The translations under genes were made by a program, and so were the position numbers. The notes under the pieces are model-generated. The model did not search any database. It was given only the letters and a program-made list of their open reading frames with translations, and was not told where the DNA came from. A stretch of DNA of 64,000 nucleotides from Nonomuraea basaltis (GTDB taxonomy: Bacteria; Actinomycetota; Actinomycetes; Streptosporangiales; Streptosporangiaceae): NCBI RefSeq assembly GCF_005893125.1, contig NZ_VCJS01000041.1:1-64000 (forward strand), in the 5' to 3' direction. Below are positions 59,573 to 64,000 of this stretch, piece by piece; position 1 is the first letter of the stretch; each line of letters starts with the position of its first letter.

Positions 59573-60814
59573 CTATTCGATCAGACTTCTGGCGGAGCCC
59601 ACGCAGTACCGTCGGTACTTGCGCAACGAGATGCGCAGTCTTCCCTCGACTGCAGCTATCGGGATCAGGTAGATCGCGAGGTCCCCGTCAAGGATGAAGA
59701 ACTGATCGACATCGGAGGCCCTGTAGGGGACCAGTGCACCTTTGGTGGTTCCGGCCAGACGGTAGGCGATCGTCACGTCGCCCGAGCCGGCCATGCACGT
59801 CTTGACTTGTACACGGTGTACGGGGCCTCTCATATCGACGAGCAGATCGTATGGCCGGGTGTCTAACGGGATGGATGGAGCGAAGCCACGGAGCGTGAAC
59901 CAGGAGGCGGCGATGGTGAGTGCAGCTTCGCGAAGATGTTGGAGATGGGCGGGCTCCGGCCGTGGTGCTTCCTCCATGGGGTCCAGGTGATCGGTCGTGA
60001 TCCCGAGCTTGTCCGCGTGGCGGCGAATCGTCGTGCGGTTCTGGCTGATGTTGGCCACGCCGAGAGATTTGGTCACCGCATCCCAGGTGCCGGAGTGCTC
60101 GATGGCTTGGTCGAGTTGCCTCCGGGGCCAGCGTCTGGTTCCAGTGAAGTGGCTTACGTCCAGCCTGAGTTCCTCGACACGCTGCTTGAGGATGCGAAGC
60201 TGCCGTCCACCGGTCGCTGCAAGACCAAGGTCACGTGCCACACCACGCCACGAGGTGGCGGACGCCACTGCCGTGACGAGTTCGTCGTCGGTCCAGGTCT
60301 TGTGGAAGTGGGCCGTGGACAAGCCTAGGTCCTGCGCCCTTGCGCGTGCCTGGGCGATGACCTTCTCCGAGCGGCGGCTGTACCCGAGATGGTCGAGGAC
60401 TCCGACCCAGGACGCCGAGATGCTGATGATTTCGGCAAACCTCTCATCGGATGCGATGGCCAGTCGAGGCCGCCGGCTGCGGCCTGCTTCAGGCTTGTCG
60501 CAATCTGGACGCGGTTCGGTCACCAGTTCTTCCTGGGGCGCGCTGATCGACGCTGAGATGCTCCGCGGGGGAGCGGTCACGAGGGCGCAAGATTTGCGCG
60601 GACGACCGGGCTGTGCCTTGAAGTGGGTAGTGTCGATCTTCAGGTCAGCGGCGCGGGCTTGCATGATCTGCCGAGATGCCGTTGCCGTCGGGTGATATCC
60701 GAGAGACCGAGCCACACCCGCCCAACTGGCGGACTGGGCGATGGCGTTCCGCAGATCTTGATCCGTCCAACGGATTGCGTCTTTACGGGTGTGCTTGGAT
60801 GTGAGAGTTGGCAC
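59573..60814 (-). CDS. repeat-HTH PD-(D/E)XK endonuclease-like protein beside tRNA-Pro
   Basis: 413 residues from GTG 60814. Four degenerate repeats of about 50 residues each hold an HTH-like unit: TDQDLRNAIAQSASWAGVAR, ERFAEIISISASWVGVLDHL, TDDELVTAVASATSWRGVAR and RRQLDQAIEHSGTWDAVTKS, each ending near HF or HL. The C-terminal domain (about 285-413) has AALTIAASWFTLRGFAPSIP, then D323 in PYDLLVDMRG and Q336-V-K338 in HRVQVKTC, the D...(E/Q)xK core seen in the I-Ssp6803I-type PD-(D/E)XK family. It looks like a DNA endonuclease with its own recognition array. GC content is lower than in the rest of the window. Confidence 0.7.
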   Translation of the reverse strand: MPTLTSKHTRKDAIRWTDQDLRNAIAQSASWAGVARSLGYHPTATASRQIMQARAADLKIDTTHFKAQPGRPRKSCALVTAPPRSISASISAPQEELVTEPRPDCDKPEAGRSRRPRLAIASDERFAEIISISASWVGVLDHLGYSRRSEKVIAQARARAQDLGLSTAHFHKTWTDDELVTAVASATSWRGVARDLGLAATGGRQLRILKQRVEELRLDVSHFTGTRRWPRRQLDQAIEHSGTWDAVTKSLGVANISQNRTTIRRHADKLGITTDHLDPMEEAPRPEPAHLQHLREAALTIAASWFTLRGFAPSIPLDTRPYDLLVDMRGPVHRVQVKTCMAGSGDVTIAYRLAGTTKGALVPYRASDVDQFFILDGDLAIYLIPIAAVEGRLRISLRKYRRYCVGSARSLIE

Positions 60815-60821
60815 TGTCGCA

Positions 60822-60861
60822 GAATAATAAAAACCCGATCATCCAGTCTTGATGATCGGGT
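60822..60861 (-). terminator. terminator of tRNA-Pro
   Basis: On the minus strand an 11-bp stem (ACCCGATCATC / GATGATCGGGT, 60833-60861) with a 7-base loop is followed by TTTTTATTATT, a classic intrinsic terminator about 16 bases after the tRNA. Confidence 0.9.
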
Positions 60862-60876
60862 GTTATATCCAAAATG

Positions 60877-60950
60877 TCGGGACGACAGGATTTGAACCTG
60901 CGACCCCCTGACCCCCAGTCAGGTGCGCTACCAAGCTGCGCTACGTCCCG
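60877..60950 (-). tRNA. tRNA-Pro (anticodon GGG)
   Basis: 74 bases. Acceptor stem CGGGACG/CGTCCCG, anticodon stem CCTGA/TCAGG around loop CTGGGGG giving anticodon GGG, and T-arm loop GTTCAAATC. CCA is not encoded (the discriminator A is followed by CAT). It reads proline codons CCC/CCU. Confidence 0.97.
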
Positions 60951-61022
60951 TCAAGCCCTGCGACGGAACTCTTTGGTCTTTGTTCCGCTCGGCCTTGCGT
61001 GGAAAACACTATCACGTGCGAC

Positions 61023-61063
61023 GGACCCCTCCGTGCCAACTCTCACGAAGGCTGGAGGGGTCC
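61023..61063. repeat. 10-bp inverted repeat, possible terminator
   Basis: GGACCCCTCC (61023-61032) and GGAGGGGTCC (61054-61063) pair perfectly around a 21-base loop that contains one arm of the 14-bp repeat. It could terminate leftward transcription entering the tRNA region. Confidence 0.55.
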
Positions 61064-61082
61064 ATCAGGGTGACTCTAGCCG

Positions 61083-61220
61083 TCAGGCGGCGGATGCGAA
61101 GCCGTCTCCGAAATCGATGTCCAGATCATCGACCACTGCCTTGTCGGGCCCGATCCGCACCACGCAACAGTGCTTGAGGAGGGCGTCCTTGCGGTGGCCG
61201 AACCGCTGGGCGACGCGCAT
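61083..61220 (-). CDS. short uncharacterised frame (45 aa), possibly a gene remnant
   Basis: ATG 61220 to TGA 61083 encodes MRVAQRFGHRKDALLKHCC then VVRIGPDKAVVDDLDIDFGD and FASAA. The composition looks protein-like and the stop is followed by the 61023-61063 hairpin. There is no ribosome site, so this may be the 3' end of a decayed gene instead of a whole one. Family not recognised. Confidence 0.25.
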   Translation of the reverse strand: MRVAQRFGHRKDALLKHCCVVRIGPDKAVVDDLDIDFGDGFASAA

Positions 61221-61269
61221 GTCTGACCACGCCGGGCGGCGTCATGGCCGAGTCCGCGACGTACAGCAG

Positions 61270-61455
61270 CGACTCGTCGGGGAGAAGTTCAGACCCGTCA
61301 GGGCGGGTCGGTTGGTGGATTCCACTTCCCAGTGTTCGTGGTAAGAGCCTGACCAACTCGAAAGCGGGATGGCGGCGATGATCGAGCAGGGTGGTGGCCA
61401 GGCGGTAGCTGCCGGTGTGGCGGCCAGGGGTGGTGGCGATGGTGATCTCACACGG
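61270..61455 (-). pseudogene. relic of an IS4-family transposase
   Basis: In one frame the minus strand reads GSYRLATTLLDHRRHPAFEL, and after a one-base shift at about 61344 it continues YHEHWEVES. That is the C-terminal Y...R/H-W-E-(V/I)-E block around the third catalytic residue of IS4-type DDE transposases. No upstream catalytic motifs and no terminal repeats were found, so the element is dead. Just downstream, GLNFSP and DESLLYVADSA in two frames recall a gluconolactonase-type protein, a second possible relic. Confidence 0.55.
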
Positions 61456-61955
61456 TCTCGATCAGCCGAGCGAGGTGATCGGTCCGCCTAAGAAACGGAC
61501 GGTCTTAGGACGCTTGCATTGCCAGGCGGGCACAGGTTGGGCATGCGCGAGTTGCCTCGGGCGAGAATGGTATCGACCGGCCGCAGACCGGTAGTGGATG
61601 TGCCGGCCTGCCGCGGCCATGCCGCACGGGATGTGCTCACACACCGCAGCCACCCTCTGGCGGATGTGTTTGATGCGCACCGTCAGGTGCTGACGGACCT
61701 GGTGGCGTCCTCGGGCCTCGGGGCTGGCGAACTGCCGGCACCGCTGCTCGACACGCTGACGTGCTCGGCGAAGACCGCTAGTGAGGTGTTGAACGCAGTC
61801 CTGCGACTACAACGGCCGCACCCATGAGATGCGCGCCTCGATGTGCGGTCGCCATCCCCTGAAAGTCGAGCCGAGCCTGCTGTGTTGCCTGGCGCTGGCT
61901 GTTCCTGTCGTTGTGGTCATACCTGGAGATATCAAAAGGAGGGCATGCGCAGCTC
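61456..61955. other. stretch without a convincing gene
   Basis: About 500 bases between the IS4 relic and the MFS relic. There is an imperfect stem CCTAAGA/TCTTAGG at 61487-61509. A plus-strand frame at 61519-61827 (ending in TASEVLNAVLRLQRPHP) lacks a ribosome site and any recognised domain. I see no supported gene. Confidence 0.5.
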
Positions 61956-62147
61956 ATGATGCTCCAACGCCTGTCGGCTCCCGTAGAGCTCCTGCGGACC
62001 AACGGCGGCTATCGCCGCTACGCGCTGGCGAGAATCTCCTCGACCATCGGGTCCACCGTGGCAGCGCTTGAACTGGCGTTCGCCATCGTCGAGCCCGGCG
62101 GCGGGGCCTCCATGGCCGCCCTGCTCGCCGCCGTATGTTTCGCGTAG
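61956..62147 (+). pseudogene. N-terminal stub of an MFS transporter
   Basis: From ATG 61956, 63 residues: LLRTNGGYRRYALARISSTI, GSTVAALELAFAIVEPGGGA, MAALLAAVCFA, then TAG. This is the first transmembrane hairpin of an MFS_3-type exporter and stops where TM2 should follow. AGGAGG is 13 bases upstream. It is a truncated remnant and unlikely to be functional. Confidence 0.5.
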
Positions 62148-62229
62148 TCACGCGCGAAATCGGCGTCCGGCTTCCGTATGGATGAGCGCCAAAAGCACCG
62201 CCTCGGGCCACCATGAGGAGCAAATCCCC

Positions 62230-62676
62230 GTGGAGGAGCATTTCGTGCCCAGCATCATCACCCGTGCAACCATCCCACATTGGCACCGGCTCGAACCGCG
62301 CACCATCATGGCCATGATCGCGGTCATGGCCGGCATCGCTGCCGGCGTCCTGGCCACCGTCGCGATGACCGACGCGATCAGTGCCTATCACACCACTCAT
62401 CGCCAGGTCGTCGCCCAGGTGGTCGAGGAGGGATCCATCGTTGCCGAGGTGAGCTGGAAGGACGAGACAGGAATGCAGCGCAGCGGACGGGTGCGCGCGC
62501 CGCTGGACCACATATCCGACACGCGCGCCCGGATCTGGCTCGACGCGCAGGGGCGGTCGGCGCCACGCCCGTTCGGGCCGGTGGAGGCGGTCTTCTGCTT
62601 CCTGCTTGCCGGCGCCTCGGCGGGCGGGGTGACGTGGCTGGCGTTGTGGCGGGCTCGCCTGGTGGGGCACTGGTAG
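62230..62676 (+). CDS. two-helix membrane protein, Rv1733c-like
   Basis: 148 residues from GTG 62230 (AGGAG 10 bases upstream); GTG 62245 with GGAGGAG before it is equally plausible. TM helix MAMIAVMAGIAAGVLATVAM, an extracytoplasmic domain of about 75 residues (VVAQVVEEGSIVAEVSWKDE, HISDTRARIWLDAQGRSAPR), and a second TM helix AVFCFLLAGASAGGVTWLAL. The layout is that of the actinobacterial Rv1733c family, whose function is unknown. Confidence 0.65.
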   Translation: MEEHFVPSIITRATIPHWHRLEPRTIMAMIAVMAGIAAGVLATVAMTDAISAYHTTHRQVVAQVVEEGSIVAEVSWKDETGMQRSGRVRAPLDHISDTRARIWLDAQGRSAPRPFGPVEAVFCFLLAGASAGGVTWLALWRARLVGHW

Positions 62677-62747
62677 GTGGCCCGGAAGGCCATCAGCGAG
62701 CTGGACGGACGGCGGCGCGACTACGCGCCCAACGGGTGACCCGGTTA

Positions 62748-62876
62748 CCGACCTAAATCCTGACTCTCCGGACACAGGGAGAGAAACCAAGATTCAGTAA
62801 CTGCGGAACCCGGACCCCGGCCCGGTCGTTCAAGCGGACGAGGGGCTCAATCCTTTTGATGCCGGGAGAACGACCG
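62748..62876 (+). promoter_or_regulatory. structured leader of the spo0M-like gene
   Basis: CGGTCGTTC (62823-62831) pairs perfectly with GAACGACCG (62868-62876), which covers the end of the ribosome site and the first base of the GTG start. GGTCG of the same strand can instead pair with CGACC (62749-62753). A CTCTCC/GGAGAG hairpin (62764-62782) lies between. This would allow a switch between open and blocked translation. Confidence 0.4.
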
Positions 62877-63677
62877 TGGTCTTCAAGCGGATGCTCAGTG
62901 CCTTTGGCGTAGATGGGCCCTCGTTAGGTACTTTCCTGGCCACGCACCGGACGCAGCCCGGCGGCACGCTGTGCGGTGAAGTACGGATGATGAGTGGCCA
63001 GTTCGACGCTGAGATCGACCAGATCGGTCTCGGGTTGCTCGCCCGAGTCGGAGCAGCGCAGAGTGGCGAACAGACCGGGCTCACGGAGTTCGCGAATGCT
63101 CAGATCTCAGGCCCGTCAGTCCTTCGTCAGGGCGAGGAACGGACGATTGAGTTCCAGGTCGCCGTGCCATGGGAGACCCCGATCAGCGAGATCGGCGGCA
63201 GGCATCTGGCCGACATGATGCTGGGCGTGCGTACCGAAGTGACCGTCGCCATGGCGGTCGACAAGGGCAGCCCGGACATGATCGCTGTCACACCTGTACC
63301 CGTCGCAGCTCCGCGTCCTGCAGGCGTTCGCGCAACTCGGCTTCTTCTTCAAGTCCGCTTCCCTGCGAGCCGGTCGACTGAACGGCGTACATCAGGACCT
63401 GCCGTTCTACCAGGGGGTCGAGTTCTATCCCCCCGCGCATCTCGCCGGAGCCGTCCACGAGGTCGAGTTGGCTTTCGTCCTGAGCTCGTCCCGATTGAAC
63501 GTGGTCTTGGAGGCCGACAAACATGCGGGCCGCCATTCCTCCGGCGATGCCACTGGACGTTTCCAGATGAGTCATGAGGAAGCCCTGCATACCGACTGGT
63601 CCAGTGAGATCGACCGATGGCTGGCCGGCCTGGCTCATCACGCCCGTGGCGGGAAGCGCGGGCACCACCAAAGCTAG
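62876..63677 (+). pseudogene. Spo0M-family gene interrupted by a frameshift
   Basis: GTG 62876 opens the arrestin-like Spo0M fold: VFKRMLSAFGVDGPSLGTFL, RTQPGGTLCGEVRMMSGQFD, VPWETPISEIGGRHLADMML, AMAVDKGSPDMIAVTPVPVA. At about 63308 the frame shifts (one extra or two missing bases), and the rest continues in the next frame: LRVLQAFAQLGFFFKSASLR, LPFYQGVEFYPPAHLAGAVH, VVLEADKHAGRHSSGDATGR, SSEIDRWLAGLAHHARGG, ending 63677. Both halves are well conserved, so the lesion is recent or a sequence error. Spo0M proteins influence sporulation and cell division. Confidence 0.85.
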
Positions 63678-63825
63678 TGCGATCACGGGTGCGCCCTGCG
63701 CAGAGAGCCGTCTCGGACGGCTACGGATACATACGTTTTCTTGACGCCCCCTTCTCGCCAATCGCCCTTCTGACCTGGGTAAAGTGCGGTGCGACTTCGC
63801 GCCGTTTTGATGAAGGGTGACCCAA

Positions 63826-64000
63826 ATGGTGCTGGCGAAACGGCCGGCCGCCACGGAAGGAACGCTGCGTTCCTGGCTGCTCCAGGGCCTGCAGACCGAC
63901 CGTAAACAGATCGAGCACGGTCCCCACGTCAAGCACCCGTGGTGGCGGGTGATGTGCCTGACCGGCGTGGACTACTTCTCCACACTGGGCTACCAGCCGG
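63826..64000 (+). CDS. APC-family permease, N-terminal part (runs off window)
   Basis: 58 codons from ATG 63826, ending at the window edge: [19 protein letters not shown], then [20 protein letters not shown] and QP. This start matches large actinobacterial APC permeases related to KimA-type potassium importers. Too little is present to fix the substrate. The 148 bases upstream (63678-63825) show no certain regulatory element beyond a short CCGTCTCGGACGG hairpin. Confidence 0.7.
   Translation, partial: MVLAKRPAATEGTLRSWLLQGLQTDRKQIEHGPHVKHPWWRVMCLTGVDYFSTLGYQP

Larger units (their letters stand above)
60801..61046. repeat. 14-bp inverted repeat flanking the tRNA-Pro segment
   Basis: GTGAGAGTTGGCAC at 60801-60814 and its exact reverse complement at 61033-61046 bracket the tRNA-Pro gene and its terminator. 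The left copy is the first 14 bases of the endonuclease coding region; the right copy is in the loop of another hairpin (61023-61063). Confidence 0.8.

Noticed and set aside
61519-61827. Plus-strand 102-codon frame
   Set aside because: No ribosome site, no recognised domain, and it lies among relics; kept only as unexplained sequence.
62750-62870. Possible c-di-AMP (ydaO-type) riboswitch before the spo0M-like gene
   Set aside because: GGAACCCGG and GGGGCTCAATCCTTTT resemble ydaO pieces, but the second half of the aptamer is missing. A covariance search with RF00379 would decide.
1-64000. CRISPR array or rRNA operon
   Set aside because: No regularly spaced direct repeats of the right size and no rRNA signature seen; only one tRNA was found.

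Overview
The window is high-GC actinobacterial DNA. It has tightly overlapped operons (ATGA, GTGA and TTGA junctions), many GTG starts, a SigB-type partner-switching module, ANTAR and PucR regulators, and a complete mce lipid-import operon without its ATPase. A Streptosporangiales genus such as Nonomuraea fits, but no rRNA or other taxonomic marker is present. The first 112 bases are not genomic: they are an Illumina P7/Nextera adapter left on the contig end, and they cut off the first gene.

Layout. 0.1-1.2 kb: an LprG-like lipoprotein coupled to an MFS pump (the lprG-P55 pair of mycobacteria). 1.2-11.6 kb: MarR regulator, small membrane protein, and an operon read leftward as yrbE-yrbE-mceABCDEF-like, Mce-associated protein and a phosphopantetheinyl transferase. 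11.7-14.4 kb: aminopeptidase P, a CBS-pair protein and a cell-surface protein. 14.6-20.6 kb: a glycan locus (secreted GH114, PfkB kinase, GH4 glycosidase, carbohydrate ABC importer). 20.7-23.1 kb: a cyclase-fold hydrolase coupled to a ThDP enzyme. 23.2-25.2 kb: PTS-type dihydroxyacetone kinase DhaKLM. 25.2-31 kb: cytochrome P450, acyltransferase, Ser/Thr kinase, a decayed MFS/ArsR pair, a DJ-1 protein and a GlxA-type regulator.

31.0-47.6 kb is the most striking region. Two divergent operons share one regulatory interval and encode two DeoR regulators, two FGGY kinases, two GlpD-like FAD dehydrogenases, a TIM-fold isomerase, an RpiB-type isomerase, a fused DhaK-DhaL kinase, a HAD phosphatase and an RbsABC-type importer with a DUF2291 protein. 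These parts match those known for tetritol (erythritol/threitol) catabolism in Brucella and Mycobacterium smegmatis, combined here in one locus. The likely outcome is import of a polyol, phosphorylation, oxidation to a ketose phosphate and isomerisation to an aldose phosphate such as D-erythrose 4-phosphate. The forward promoter carries a perfect 10-bp inverted repeat across its -35/-10 region, a probable DeoR operator.

47.7-51.4 kb: proline catabolism (P5C dehydrogenase, proline dehydrogenase, PucR regulator). 51.4-57 kb: glycosyltransferase, PAS/GAF/SpoIIE-like protein with altered metal-site residues, GAF-ANTAR protein, STAS anti-anti-sigma factor, SigB/F-type sigma factor and RsbW-like kinase. 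57-59.3 kb: small membrane and acidic proteins, two of which share a C-terminal domain, and a helix-turn-helix protein. 59.3-64 kb is a scarred zone around a tRNA-Pro(GGG) gene. It holds a repeat-HTH/PD-(D/E)XK endonuclease-like gene, a 14-bp inverted repeat flanking the tRNA, IS4 and MFS relics, a frameshifted spo0M-like gene with a structured leader, and the start of an APC permease that runs off the window.
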